A stretch of DNA of 64,000 nucleotides, from assembly GCA_017303905.1 (NCBI GenBank), contig JAFLBH010000001.1, forward strand, positions 1,465,809-1,529,808, in the 5' to 3' direction. Positions within the stretch are counted from its first letter, which is position 1, and every line of letters begins with the position of its first letter. Origin of the DNA: Bacteroidota bacterium. GTDB lineage: Bacteria; Bacteroidota; Bacteroidia; B-17B0; Aurantibacillaceae. The notes beneath the pieces are model-generated. The model saw nothing but the letters and a program-made list of their open reading frames with translations, had not been told where the DNA came from and searched no databases. Both the position numbers and the translations under genes were made by a program. This document shows positions 24,720 through 35,663 of this stretch, one piece after another.

Positions 24720-25576
24720 AAACTGTCAATAAATATTTATCACTCATAAAATTTAGCCATACGGTTTTTGCACTACCCTTTGCTATCATTGGTTTTTGCC
24801 TGGCAATTTATTCCGGTAAAGCCGAGTTCAGTTGGGGGAAATTAGGATTAGTCTTGTTGTGTATGGTTACAGCACGAAGTGCCGCTATGGCATTTAACCG
24901 TTATATCGACAGGCATTTTGATTCTAAAAATCCGCGCACCGCTATTCGTGAAATACCGGCAGGACAAATTAAAGCGAGTTCAGCACTAATTTTCACCATC
25001 AATAGTTCAGTGCTTTTTATGGTGAGTGCATATTTTATCAATCCTCTTTGTTTTTATTTATCGCCGGTGGCATTGTTCGTTGTTCTGGGTTACAGCTACA
25101 CTAAACGTTTCACCCCTTTGTGTCATTTAATTTTAGGCTTAGGTTTAGGTTTAGCGCCCATCGGAGCCTATTTGGCCTTAACGGAGCAATTTGATGTATT
25201 GCCAATACTTTTTTCGGTATTAGTGTTCTTTTGGGTAGGTGGATTTGATATCATTTTTGCGTTGCAGGACGAGGAGTTTGATCGGAGTCAGGGTTTAAAA
25301 TCAATCCCCGTTTTAATGGGTAAGGCAAAGGCTTTGCGTTTATCGGAAGCCATGCATGTTGTTTCGGCGGTTTTGGTGATTTTAGCCTACAATTTCGGTG
25401 GTTTTTCCTGGCTTTATATCTGTGGTGCATTGGTGTTTATCGGCTTATTAATCTATCAGCATTTAATTGTTAAGCCTAATGATTTAAGCCGTGTGAATTT
25501 GGCATTTGGCACCAGTAATGGCATTGCCAGTGTTATTTTCGGGGTATTCGTTTGTCTCGATATTTTCCTTCTGTAA
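24716..25576 (+). CDS. UbiA-family prenyltransferase with probable CTG start
   Basis: Read from CTG at 24716 the protein has 286 residues, the normal length. It opens KTVNKYLSLIKFSHTVFALP, the conserved UbiA N-terminus. NRYIDRHFD (61-69) and DIIFALQDEEFD (about 178-189) are the two Asp-rich diphosphate motifs, and about nine membrane segments are present. The frame has no ATG, GTG or TTG from an in-frame stop at 24629 until a TTG at 24854, which would delete 46 conserved residues. It attaches a prenyl tail to an aromatic ring in quinone synthesis (UbiA or MqnP type). Confidence 0.88.
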   Translation: MKTVNKYLSLIKFSHTVFALPFAIIGFCLAIYSGKAEFSWGKLGLVLLCMVTARSAAMAFNRYIDRHFDSKNPRTAIREIPAGQIKASSALIFTINSSVLFMVSAYFINPLCFYLSPVALFVVLGYSYTKRFTPLCHLILGLGLGLAPIGAYLALTEQFDVLPILFSVLVFFWVGGFDIIFALQDEEFDRSQGLKSIPVLMGKAKALRLSEAMHVVSAVLVILAYNFGGFSWLYICGALVFIGLLIYQHLIVKPNDLSRVNLAFGTSNGIASVIFGVFVCLDIFLL

Positions 25577-25637
25577 ATATTCGATTAAATCGCCTTTTTT
25601 CGCCCTCAATTATTTTTCCTCACATTAAAAATAACCC

Positions 25638-25645
25638 TAAATTTG
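25638..25645 (+). promoter_or_regulatory. -7 box (TAAATTTG) for the leucine dehydrogenase gene
   Basis: TAAATTTG, 17 bases before the ATG at 25663. It supports this ATG, because the longer open frame starts before the promoter. Confidence 0.55.
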
Positions 25646-25662
25646 TTGCTCAATCTTCATTT

Positions 25663-26766
25663 ATGGAAGTAAAAGATATCAAAGAAACCAATCTGGTTCA
25701 AAACCCCGTAATTGCTCAAATGATGTTAAACAATCATGAGCAAATTGTTTTTTGTAATGATAATGCAACAGGCCTTAAAGCCATTATTGCCATTCACAAT
25801 ACTGTATTAGGTCCGTCATTAGGCGGTACCCGTATGTGGAATTACAATAACGAAATGGAGGCGTTGAATGATGTACTTCGTTTATCGCGTGGGATGACGT
25901 ATAAGTCTTCAGTAGCGGGATTAAATTTAGGCGGTGGAAAAGCTGTTATTATTGGTGATGCAAAAAAAGTAAAAAACGAAGCTTTATTGCGTCGCTTCGG
26001 TAAGTTTGTGGATAGCCTTGGCGGTAAATACATAACCGCAGAGGATGTTGCCATGAGCAGCCGCGATATGGAAATTATTCACATGGAAACAGAATTTGTA
26101 AGCGGTTTACCTGAGAATATGGGAGGTAGTGGAGATCCTTCACCTGTAACAGCCTATGGTGTTTATGTGAGTATGAAGGCTAGTGCGAAAGAAACTTGGG
26201 GAAGTGATAGTTTATCAGGAAAAAAAGTATTAGTGCAAGGTATCGGACATGTTGGAGAAAGTTTAGTGAGTCATTTAACTAAAGAAGGCGCAAAAGTTTA
26301 TATTAACGATATCAGCGAAGAGCGCGTGAAGGATGCTGTAAAAAAATACAAAGCGGAAGCTGTTAGCGCCGATACAATGTTTGATTTGGATATTGATATT
26401 TATGCTCCTTGTGCTTTAGGTGCTACTGTGAATGATGATACTTTAAATCGTTTAAAATGTAAGGTGATTTGCGGTGCTGCAAATAACCAATTGGCTGATG
26501 AGAAAAAACACGGCGAGGCTGTTGGCAAAAAGGGAATTTTGTATGCGCCTGACTATGTTGTAAACGCCGGTGGAATCATCAATGTGTATTATGAATTGGA
26601 AGGATATAACCGTGAGAGAGCAATGGCACATGCCGAAAAAATTTATGAAAATACATGGAATGTTATTCAGACTGCAAAGGCTGAAGGAATTCCAACTTAC
26701 ATGGCTGCAAATGTTTTAGCTGAGAAGAGAATAGAAGCTATTGCACGAATTAATGCCGTACTCTAA
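25663..26766 (+). CDS. leucine (Glu/Leu/Phe/Val) dehydrogenase
   Basis: 367 residues, the normal length. The catalytic loop LNLGGGKAVI carries lysine 93; a second substrate lysine is K81 (MTYKSSVAG). The Rossmann-type NAD site is VQGIGHVGESL, and PDYVVNAGGIINVYYEL closes the protein. It reversibly deaminates branched-chain amino acids to 2-oxo acids, feeding synthesis of branched fatty acids. The ORF extends upstream to 25552, but the first 37 codons overlap the end of ubiA and are not conserved in the family. Confidence 0.92.
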   Translation: MEVKDIKETNLVQNPVIAQMMLNNHEQIVFCNDNATGLKAIIAIHNTVLGPSLGGTRMWNYNNEMEALNDVLRLSRGMTYKSSVAGLNLGGGKAVIIGDAKKVKNEALLRRFGKFVDSLGGKYITAEDVAMSSRDMEIIHMETEFVSGLPENMGGSGDPSPVTAYGVYVSMKASAKETWGSDSLSGKKVLVQGIGHVGESLVSHLTKEGAKVYINDISEERVKDAVKKYKAEAVSADTMFDLDIDIYAPCALGATVNDDTLNRLKCKVICGAANNQLADEKKHGEAVGKKGILYAPDYVVNAGGIINVYYELEGYNRERAMAHAEKIYENTWNVIQTAKAEGIPTYMAANVLAEKRIEAIARINAVL

Positions 26767-26804
26767 TTGAAATAACCGAACTTAATTTATTTAAACCGTT
26801 CTTT

Positions 26805-27740
26805 ATGCTAAACCGTCGTTTCCTCCGTATTAAAGTAATGCAAATGCTGTATTCTTATTATCAGCATGAAAATGCCGATATGGCTGCATTTGAAAAGGAA
26901 TTATTTAAAAGTTTAGATAAAGTATATAGTTTGTACCTCACTATTCTGGCTTTATTTACCGACTTGCATCACACTGCTTATTTAGTGATCGATGAGAATA
27001 AGAATAAACGCTTGCCTTCAAAGGAAGACTTAAATCCTAATCTCAAGTTTGTAAATAATACTTTGCTTGTAGCTCTTTCAGAAAGCGCAACGCTTAAAAA
27101 AGAATTAGAAAGACAAAAAATTTCATGGCAAACAGATTTTGATTTGGTAAGAAAGCTATTTACTGAAATTCGTAATTCGGAAGATTATAAGTCTTACATG
27201 GCGGGCGGCGAGAATACCGTTAAAGAAGATCGCGATTTTTTAGTGAATCTAATTTTAAATCATTTGGGTGAGCATGATTTATTGAATCATTTGTTTGAAG
27301 ATAAAAATATTCATTGGGCCGACGATACCTTTTTAGCCTTTAATTCTGTAATAAGAACATTTGAAACTTTTGAAGGTAAGTTTGTATTGATGCCTTTACT
27401 GAAAGACGGAGAAGACGATACGAAATTTGTTTCATCGCTTTTCCGTAAAACAATTCAGTATAACAGCTCTTACGAAGAGTTAATTAAAAATCACACCAAG
27501 AATTGGGAAATGGATCGTATCGCCAGCATGGATATGTTGCTGATGAAAATGGCAATTGCTGAAATCTTGCATATTCCAAGTGTTCCTGTAAAAGTTTCTC
27601 TGAACGAATACATCGATATCTCCAAAGAATACAGCACACCTAACAGCAAAACGTTTGTGAATGGTGTACTTGATAAAATTATTGCCGAATTAAAACGCGA
27701 CAATAAAATTGAGAAGGCAGGTAGAGGTTTACAAGAATAA
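26805..27740 (+). CDS. nusB: transcription antitermination protein NusB (long form)
   Basis: 311 residues. The start MLNRRFLRIKVMQMLYSYYQ and the C-terminal helical domain (IASMDMLLMKMAIAEIL, VSLNEYIDISKEYSTPNSKTFVNGVLD) are typical NusB. Enterobacterial NusB has about 140 residues; Bacteroidota commonly have this version with an insertion of about 170 residues between the first helix and the core. NusB forms part of the ribosomal RNA antitermination complex with NusE. Confidence 0.93.
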   Translation: MLNRRFLRIKVMQMLYSYYQHENADMAAFEKELFKSLDKVYSLYLTILALFTDLHHTAYLVIDENKNKRLPSKEDLNPNLKFVNNTLLVALSESATLKKELERQKISWQTDFDLVRKLFTEIRNSEDYKSYMAGGENTVKEDRDFLVNLILNHLGEHDLLNHLFEDKNIHWADDTFLAFNSVIRTFETFEGKFVLMPLLKDGEDDTKFVSSLFRKTIQYNSSYEELIKNHTKNWEMDRIASMDMLLMKMAIAEILHIPSVPVKVSLNEYIDISKEYSTPNSKTFVNGVLDKIIAELKRDNKIEKAGRGLQE

Positions 27741-27815
27741 TTTTACTTAAAGTGTTGATACATTGTTAACACTAAAATTCCGCTTAAAATTTATTTTTTC
27801 TAATATTATCCTTGA

Positions 27816-27840
27816 CTAAACAGCAAGTGTTTTGCTTTAG
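27816..27840 (+). other. bulged hairpin upstream of the CAP/OmpA-like gene
   Basis: CTAAA pairs with TTTAG and GCAA with TTGC around a GTGTT loop, with a CA bulge on the left arm. It lies 13-37 bases before the start codon of the gene at 27853, in the region expected for its promoter or leader. Its function is unknown. Confidence 0.35.
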
Positions 27841-27852
27841 TTATTTATAATT

Positions 27853-30243
27853 ATGAAGAAATTTTTAATCATTCTGTTTTTTGCTTTTGTATGTAATTTG
27901 GTTAATGCTCAAAAAGACAAGCAACCGATTACAGATGCAATGTTCGAAGACTTACCAAAGGTTTTACTCACAGAAATAAACCGTTTCCGTAAAGAAAAAG
28001 GATTAGATACGCTTGAATACAGTCAGATGTTATCAGAAGCGGCTGCTTCCAGTGTCGAATCATTTGAGGGAGGCGGACAACCAAAAGTAGATCCAAAGAA
28101 AACAAAGAAAAATTTAAAAAGTGTTGGCGCAACGAACAAAGGCGAAGAATTATTAATGAATGCCCCTGTAAGTAAGGGCCGTGATAATTATTCTACAGCC
28201 GACGTGGCTAAGGTAATTTACACACGATGGGAAAATAATAAGAAGGATTTACCGGTGGTGCTAAATCCGAAATATGTTTATGCGGGAATCAGTTACCTTA
28301 TTAGTGATGATGGTAAAAAGGTTTATGCCAGTGCCATATTAGGCGGCTATGATATTGTGAACACCGGGGTAGAGCATAAGAAAGAGTTGAAGGTGCCTTA
28401 TAATACGAAATCAAAAAAGATGAAGGCGCCCGATCAAAAGGCATGTAAGAATTGCGATAAATGGAAAAATTACGATTTGCTTCAACGTGGTGTTTATGAG
28501 AATAACGGAAAAATTTACGTGAAATATCATAGCATTAAGGAATTAAAGCGCCTGCTCAAAAAACCTAAAGATGGAATTGCGATTGATGTCGTACAGCGCG
28601 CTCAATATGAAAAGCCTGAATACAATATTGTGGATAACAATCTTTACAACAAAGGTGTAATGACTAAAGTTGTATACAAGGATAAGTTCTTCAAGAAAAA
28701 TTTAGTGAAGCCCGATCCAACTAATAAGAAGAAAAAGCGTGTGACCAGTATCGAAGTGGAACTTGGTAAGTTTAACAAGAATATTAAAGGTCCGTTTGAG
28801 TTTAATTTAATTATTGTTCAGGATGGAAAAATTTGCCGAACGGTAACGCGTGCTTATTTAGAAGACGGAGATCCGGAGAGTAACACACCAATCGGAATTT
28901 TACCTGCGCCTGATACGAAAGGATTGAAACCGCCTTTTGTGCCTCGCTCCGAAAGTTCTATTATCAATTTCACAATTCCGTTCGCAAAAAATAAATATGA
29001 ATTTAAACCGGAAGACATCCAGCCATTAATCAACGCTTTAAACGAGCCTGATTTTATTATTGAAGGTTTATACATTTATGCCTATTCTTCAATCGAGGGC
29101 GACTCCGTTTCCAACGCGAAGTTGCAACGTAAGAGAGCAGAGAGTGTGTCTAATGTATTGCAGCAACGTCAGAGTTTAAAAATCACACCGGTGATTGAAA
29201 CACGCGACAGTTGGAATTTATTCATGCTGGAAAATGAAGATGGCAAGTATGCCGATTTAGTGGCGATGGGTAAGAAAAAGTGCATCGACAAAATTAATGG
29301 CGATAAAAAATTAATGGACGAATTGGAGCCGATTTTAGCGCGTGAACGTTTCGCTCAAATTATCATGGATGTTACTTATGATGTGAGTGGTAATAAAGAA
29401 CAAAAATATAGTACGGTTACTTTTAACCGCTCATTAAAAAGCAATGATCAAAACAAAGCTTACAAAATTATGGAGTATATCCATAAACAAGTTAATGATA
29501 AAAAATATTCAGCGGGAGCTTTGGATAGTTTAGAGATTCCGAATGAAGCTAAGTATGTGAACATGATGAATAATAAGGTTCATTATCTTTTCCTGTTGAA
29601 TGGAAGGAATGTGGAGGATGAAGATTACGACGAGATTAATCGTTTGTTGGCAATGGCTCCGGATAATGAAATTTTAAAATACAATAAAATGTATTGTTCT
29701 ATTAAGTTGGATAGCGCTATTGTTAAGCCGGAAGATCAAGCCAAAATGCAGCAAAATATTGATGAGTTGTATAAAACTAAAATTGATAAAAAATACATTG
29801 ACGGTTTAAACATCGAATGGCAATTTAAATTAATGGATGTGTTGGATACGTCGGAATCTCCGGTTGCAGAGGCCGCAATTGCAGCTTGTATCGAACGGAT
29901 TAAAGCTTTTTATGATATTAAATCTGCCAGCTGGCAAAACGCACTTAAGTTAGGTTATGTTTTTGCCAGAGCTAAAGATTATAAATACGCATCTAATGTT
30001 TTAGAGCCTTACGTGAACGAACGTGCCGATGAAAATTTAATTTTTGCTTACATCAGCATCGCTTCGCATTTACCTGAGAAATTTTACTCTCGCAGTTTTG
30101 CCAACGCTTTGAGTTATGCAAAGAGTCGCAATCCGGATCGTTATTGTAAATTATTCGGAGAACCTTACATGAGTTTTCAGGTATTAGATAACCCGGTGAT
30201 TAAAAAAGAATATATGGAATCGGGTTGTAAACCTAATCAGTAA
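27853..30243 (+). CDS. exported protein with degenerate CAP domain and OmpA-like domain
   Basis: 796 residues with a signal peptide ending VNAQ (about residue 19). Residues 30-170 resemble a CAP/SCP domain (LLTEINRFRKEKGLDTLEYS; later VYASAILGGYD), but the active-site histidine after the first helix is absent. Residues 370-455 resemble an OmpA C-terminal domain (FTIPFAKNKYEF, then KLQRKRAESVSNVL): the arginine is kept but the peptidoglycan-binding aspartate of GHTD is replaced by SS. The rest is helical with TPR-like spacing. It may link envelope layers; this is inferred. The end overlaps the convergent lipoprotein by 11 bases. Confidence 0.75.
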   Translation: MKKFLIILFFAFVCNLVNAQKDKQPITDAMFEDLPKVLLTEINRFRKEKGLDTLEYSQMLSEAAASSVESFEGGGQPKVDPKKTKKNLKSVGATNKGEELLMNAPVSKGRDNYSTADVAKVIYTRWENNKKDLPVVLNPKYVYAGISYLISDDGKKVYASAILGGYDIVNTGVEHKKELKVPYNTKSKKMKAPDQKACKNCDKWKNYDLLQRGVYENNGKIYVKYHSIKELKRLLKKPKDGIAIDVVQRAQYEKPEYNIVDNNLYNKGVMTKVVYKDKFFKKNLVKPDPTNKKKKRVTSIEVELGKFNKNIKGPFEFNLIIVQDGKICRTVTRAYLEDGDPESNTPIGILPAPDTKGLKPPFVPRSESSIINFTIPFAKNKYEFKPEDIQPLINALNEPDFIIEGLYIYAYSSIEGDSVSNAKLQRKRAESVSNVLQQRQSLKITPVIETRDSWNLFMLENEDGKYADLVAMGKKKCIDKINGDKKLMDELEPILARERFAQIIMDVTYDVSGNKEQKYSTVTFNRSLKSNDQNKAYKIMEYIHKQVNDKKYSAGALDSLEIPNEAKYVNMMNNKVHYLFLLNGRNVEDEDYDEINRLLAMAPDNEILKYNKMYCSIKLDSAIVKPEDQAKMQQNIDELYKTKIDKKYIDGLNIEWQFKLMDVLDTSESPVAEAAIAACIERIKAFYDIKSASWQNALKLGYVFARAKDYKYASNVLEPYVNERADENLIFAYISIASHLPEKFYSRSFANALSYAKSRNPDRYCKLFGEPYMSFQVLDNPVIKKEYMESGCKPNQ

Positions 30244-31204
30244 TTTCTTTGTACTCCAATAAATTGACAGGTTCCAGATTCATCAACTTTCTTCGGTCGT
30301 TTAAATCGGATAGTTTTTTTACAGGGTAATAAATGGGTTTATAATCCTTCCCTGTTTTAAATTGGGTACCGTATAGTTGATAACCGTATTTAGCTACCAA
30401 ATATTTATCTTCAAAAAAAGCAAAGTCACGTAAAGTAATTTCTCCTTTTAAAGCCGCGCTCCTAAAAAGTTCAATGTGTTTTTCTTTAATGTGAGCAGGC
30501 GCAAAACTGATGATATAAAAAATAACACCGTTGTTTTCGCCCACCAATTTTTTTTCAGGATAACCAAAGCGTGTGGTGATTCCATCAATGCGAGCATAAA
30601 TAAGCGAATCATTTTCTTTTTGGAGTCTTAAAACACTTTTGTATTCCTCTGATTTAACACCGTATTTGTTATAAGTCGTTTGTAAAGTATCTCTATATTT
30701 ATGAAAATCACGATCCAGTTTAATAAGTTCGGCGGCTAACGAATCATAAACTTCGGTTCCGGATTTTAATTTGATATCCTCTCGCATTAACGTTCCGTTT
30801 TCAAAGTAACTTATCTTTTGTAATTGTCCGGCTTCATTATAAAAATACCAGGGACCATAATAATAAAAATGAAGTTTTATGCTGTCATTGACGATACGCG
30901 CGCGTCCTTTAACGGCTTGTTTGCCATTGGGGTGAAAATAATTAATTCTGATTTTGTCTTTTTTGTAATATTCAATCCGTTCTTTTTCACCTTTCATGGT
31001 ATTGTATACCCATTTGCCTTTTTGTACTCCTTTTTTAAACCGGCCCTTCGTTAGAATTATTTTTTTATCCGCATCGGCATAAGTAACCCAATAACCATGT
31101 TGCTGACCATTTTTGAAACGGTTATGTTTCAATAAACTACAGGAGTTAAAAATAAGTAAGCTAAAAAGCAGAAATCCCGCGAATAAGTGTCTGAATTGAA
31201 TCAT
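30233..31204 (-). CDS. lipoprotein with MORN-like repeats
   Basis: 323 residues with lipobox IFNSC (cysteine near residue 22). Residues 30-140 contain MORN/YwqK-like repeats of the form GxWxxY followed by GxxKG (GYWVTYADADKKIILTKGRF, GKWVYNTM, GPWYFYNEAG). The C-terminal half is helical and then beta, and unrecognised. MORN-like repeats in Bacteroidota lipoproteins have no settled role. It is convergent with the CAP/OmpA-like gene and overlaps it by 11 bases. Confidence 0.78.
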   Translation of the reverse strand: MIQFRHLFAGFLLFSLLIFNSCSLLKHNRFKNGQQHGYWVTYADADKKIILTKGRFKKGVQKGKWVYNTMKGEKERIEYYKKDKIRINYFHPNGKQAVKGRARIVNDSIKLHFYYYGPWYFYNEAGQLQKISYFENGTLMREDIKLKSGTEVYDSLAAELIKLDRDFHKYRDTLQTTYNKYGVKSEEYKSVLRLQKENDSLIYARIDGITTRFGYPEKKLVGENNGVIFYIISFAPAHIKEKHIELFRSAALKGEITLRDFAFFEDKYLVAKYGYQLYGTQFKTGKDYKPIYYPVKKLSDLNDRRKLMNLEPVNLLEYKEITD

Positions 31205-31249
31205 ATTAATTTGGTATTGTTGCGGGAAGGCACTGCAATTTAAGCATAA

Positions 31250-32638
<1,389 letters not shown>

Positions 32639-32647
32639 TTCATTTAA

Positions 32648-32674
32648 AACCCCTTCAAATCGAAGGGGTTTTTT
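32648..32674 (+). terminator. intrinsic terminator after eno
   Basis: AACCCCTTC and GAAGGGGTT form a nine-base stem around AAATC, followed by TTTT. Confidence 0.9.
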
Positions 32675-32732
32675 GTTTATGGAAGCTTAAAAATCACTTC
32701 ACTCAAAAAAAGGATTATTTAAGATAAATTTA

Positions 32733-32763
32733 TTTGTTTATTCTTTCTCAGTAGCTAAATTTA
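32733..32763 (+). promoter_or_regulatory. promoter of citrate synthase
   Basis: TTTG (32733-32736), a 19-base spacer, then TAAATTTA (32756-32763), one mismatch from the -7 consensus. The ATG is 20 bases downstream. Confidence 0.5.
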
Positions 32764-32783
32764 CGTAGTTAAAACTTCAAAAA

Positions 32784-34109
32784 ATGGACAGATTAAAGGA
32801 AAAATTCCGTGAGAAAGCTACAGTGCTTTCAGCAGACATAAAAGATATTATTAAAAATCACGGAGACCTTAAAATAGGAGAGATTACCGTTGCGCAAGTT
32901 TACCAAGGTATGCGCGGTATGTTAGGCATGGTTACCGAAACTTCTAAATTGGATCCGGAAGAAGGTATCCGTTTCAGAGGATATTCTATTCCTGAATTAC
33001 GTAAACAATTACCAAAAGCTCCGGGTGGAACTGAACCATTACCGGAAGGAATATTTTATTTAATGTTAGTTGGCGAATTACCAACTCAGGAAGATGTTAG
33101 CTTCATCACTAACGAATGGATGAAACGTAGTCACGTTCCTAAACATGTTTTTGATGTTATCGAAAAATTACCTGTGGATACGCATCCAATGACACAATTT
33201 GTAGTGGGTATTATGGCTATGCAAACCGAAAGTGTATTTGCAAAAGCGTATGCAAAAGGTATTAATAAAAAAGATTATTGGGATTACGTGTATGAAGATT
33301 CAATGAATCTGATTGCGCGTTTACCTCGCATTGCAGCTTATATTTATCGTCGTAAATATAAAGGCGGCGTACATATTGAACCGGATCCGAAATTAGATTG
33401 GGCAGCAAACTTTGCTCATATGTTAGGATACGAAGCATTTGATATGAAACGTTTGATGCGTTTGTATTTAACTATTCACGTTGACCATGAAGGAGGAAAC
33501 GTTTCTGCGCACACTACTCACTTGGTTGGTTCGGCTTTAAGCGATCCTTATTTAGCTTTCGCAGCCGGTATGAATGGATTAGCAGGTCCGTTACACGGTT
33601 TAGCAAATCAGGAAGTATTAGCGTGGATCATGGAATTAAAAGAAACTTTAGGTGGTGGTTTACCAACTAAAGAACAAATTGCGGAATACATCAAGAAAAC
33701 ATTAACAGAAGGAAAAGTTGTACCAGGTTATGGTCATGCAGTTTTACGTAAAACCGATCCTCGTTTTTCAGCGCAACAAGATTTCTATCGTACATATATA
33801 AAACATGATGATATTTGTGAAATCGTACAAATGATTTACGAAGTGGCTCCTCCGATTTTAGAAGCAACAGGTAAAATCAAAAATCCATGGCCAAACGTAG
33901 ATGCGCATTCAGGTGCGTTGTTAGTTCACTATGGTATGTACGAATATGATTTCTACACTGTGTTATTTGGTGTGAGTCGCGCTTTAGGTGTGTTAGCGAG
34001 TTTGATTTGGGATCGCGCAACCGGTTCTCCAATTGAGCGTCCGGGTTCTACAACTACCGAAGCAATTAAAGCAAAAATAAAAGCAGCTCAAGAAGCAAAA
34101 AAAGCATAA
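32784..34109 (+). CDS. gltA: citrate synthase
   Basis: 441 residues. The active-site histidines are in the [23 protein letters not shown] loop (reads [15 protein letters not shown]) and [13 protein letters not shown]; the catalytic aspartate is in [10 protein letters not shown]. This form, with [12 protein letters not shown], is the eukaryote-like type I synthase common in Bacteroidota. It condenses acetyl-CoA and oxaloacetate in the citric acid cycle. It stands alone with its own promoter and terminator. Confidence 0.95.
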   Translation: MDRLKEKFREKATVLSADIKDIIKNHGDLKIGEITVAQVYQGMRGMLGMVTETSKLDPEEGIRFRGYSIPELRKQLPKAPGGTEPLPEGIFYLMLVGELPTQEDVSFITNEWMKRSHVPKHVFDVIEKLPVDTHPMTQFVVGIMAMQTESVFAKAYAKGINKKDYWDYVYEDSMNLIARLPRIAAYIYRRKYKGGVHIEPDPKLDWAANFAHMLGYEAFDMKRLMRLYLTIHVDHEGGNVSAHTTHLVGSALSDPYLAFAAGMNGLAGPLHGLANQEVLAWIMELKETLGGGLPTKEQIAEYIKKTLTEGKVVPGYGHAVLRKTDPRFSAQQDFYRTYIKHDDICEIVQMIYEVAPPILEATGKIKNPWPNVDAHSGALLVHYGMYEYDFYTVLFGVSRALGVLASLIWDRATGSPIERPGSTTTEAIKAKIKAAQEAKKA

Positions 34110-34112
34110 TAC

Positions 34113-34139
34113 AAACCCCGGCTTAGGTCGGGGTTTTTT
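34113..34139 (+). terminator. intrinsic terminator after citrate synthase
   Basis: AAACCCCG and CGGGGTTT form an eight-base stem around GCTTAGGT, followed by TTT. Confidence 0.88.
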
Positions 34140-34159
34140 GATTGAAGGAATACTTATAA

Positions 34160-35551
34160 ATGAAAATTATTTTGAACGATACCATAACGGCCCTCGCCAC
34201 TCCGCATGGAAGTGGTGCTATCGCTGTTATTCGTTTAAGCGGGAAAAAATCGTTTGAAATCATTGATAAGGTTTTTTTCGATAAAGAATTTAAATCAAAA
34301 AAGGTTGCAGAGCAAAAAGGATATACCATTCATTTTGGAATTATTGCCGAAAGCGATATTGTAATTGATGAGGTATTGGTAAGTGTGTTTAGAAATCCGC
34401 ATTCTTATACAGGGGAAGATAGTGTTGAAATTTCTTGTCACGGCTCCGTGTACATTCAGCAGCAGATTTTGCAATTGTTGTTAAAGCATGGTGCAAGAAT
34501 GGCCAATCCGGGTGAGTTTACTTTGCGTGCTTTTCTGAATGGGAAATTTGATTTGTCGCAAGCGGAAGCGGTTGCCGATTTGATAGCGAGTAATTCAGGA
34601 TTATCCCATCAGGTAGCCATGCAACAAATGCGTGGAGGTTTTTCAAATAAGATAAAAATACTGCGCGATCATTTGGTAAACTTTGCCTCGCTGGTAGAGT
34701 TAGAATTAGATTTTAGCGAGGAGGATGTTGAATTTGCTGATAGAGCAGATTTAAAAAAATTAGTTCACAGTATTATCGGAATTATTGAGAAGTTGGTGAT
34801 GAGTTTTGAAGTGGGGAATGTAATTAAGAATGGAATTCCGGTAGCCATTGTTGGAAAACCCAATGCAGGTAAGTCGACTTTATTAAATGTTTTATTAGAA
34901 GACGACAGAGCAATTGTAAGCGATATTCCGGGAACCACACGCGATACCATCGAAGATGAAATGATTATTGATGGCGTTTTGTTTAGATTCATTGACACTG
35001 CAGGCATCAGAACCACGACCGATGTGATTGAGCAAATAGGAGTAAATAAAGCTTTTGATGCCATAAAAAAATCTGCCATTGTTATTTATTTATTTGATGC
35101 GCATGAAATCAGCAGCGGCGATTTAAAATTAGAAATCGATTTAATTAAAGAGCATATCGGTAATTCTCAATTGGTAATTGTTGCCAATAAAATCGATGTT
35201 GAGAATCTCGGGGATTTGAAAAAAGAGTTTGCATCATATGATGTTATTTATATTTCTGCCAAAGAGCATAAAAATATCAATGAATTAAAACAAAAACTGG
35301 TAGGGCTTTTTGATGCCAGAACAGTGAATACTACTGAAACCATTGTAACCAACGCCCGCCATGTAGATTCATTAAAACGGGCAAACTCGGCCCTAAAAAA
35401 AGTAATAGCCGGTTTAGATTCCGGAATTGCGGGCGATTTACTGGCTGTTGAGATAAGGTATGCTTTGGATGAGTTAGGCAGTATAACCGGTGAGGTAACG
35501 AATGAAGACCTCCTGGATTCGATATTTACACGTTTCTGTATAGGGAAATAA
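34160..35551 (+). CDS. mnmE: tRNA modification GTPase MnmE
   Basis: 463 residues. The N-terminal folate-binding domain opens DTITALATPHGSGAIAVIRLSG; the GTPase domain has GKPNAGKSTLL (about 231), DTAG and NKID; the C-terminus is FCIGK with the catalytic cysteine. With MnmG it makes cmnm5U at the wobble position of tRNAs. It starts about 20 bases after the citrate synthase terminator. Confidence 0.96.
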   Translation: MKIILNDTITALATPHGSGAIAVIRLSGKKSFEIIDKVFFDKEFKSKKVAEQKGYTIHFGIIAESDIVIDEVLVSVFRNPHSYTGEDSVEISCHGSVYIQQQILQLLLKHGARMANPGEFTLRAFLNGKFDLSQAEAVADLIASNSGLSHQVAMQQMRGGFSNKIKILRDHLVNFASLVELELDFSEEDVEFADRADLKKLVHSIIGIIEKLVMSFEVGNVIKNGIPVAIVGKPNAGKSTLLNVLLEDDRAIVSDIPGTTRDTIEDEMIIDGVLFRFIDTAGIRTTTDVIEQIGVNKAFDAIKKSAIVIYLFDAHEISSGDLKLEIDLIKEHIGNSQLVIVANKIDVENLGDLKKEFASYDVIYISAKEHKNINELKQKLVGLFDARTVNTTETIVTNARHVDSLKRANSALKKVIAGLDSGIAGDLLAVEIRYALDELGSITGEVTNEDLLDSIFTRFCIGK

Positions 35552-35580
35552 GCATCAGTTTTAATCGCTTAAATTCTCTA

Positions 35581-35595
35581 TAATTCGACGAATTA
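35581..35595. promoter_or_regulatory. 15-base palindrome upstream of the T9SS cargo gene
   Basis: TAATTCG-A-CGAATTA is a perfect inverted repeat with a one-base centre, 69 bases before the start at 35664. This is the form of a dimeric regulator operator, but no known box is recognised. Confidence 0.35.
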
Positions 35596-35663
35596 ATTTA
35601 TTACCCTCTTGACTTTCGAAGCTCGTTTTTGTATCATTACTATAAATTTAAACCCCTTTAGTA

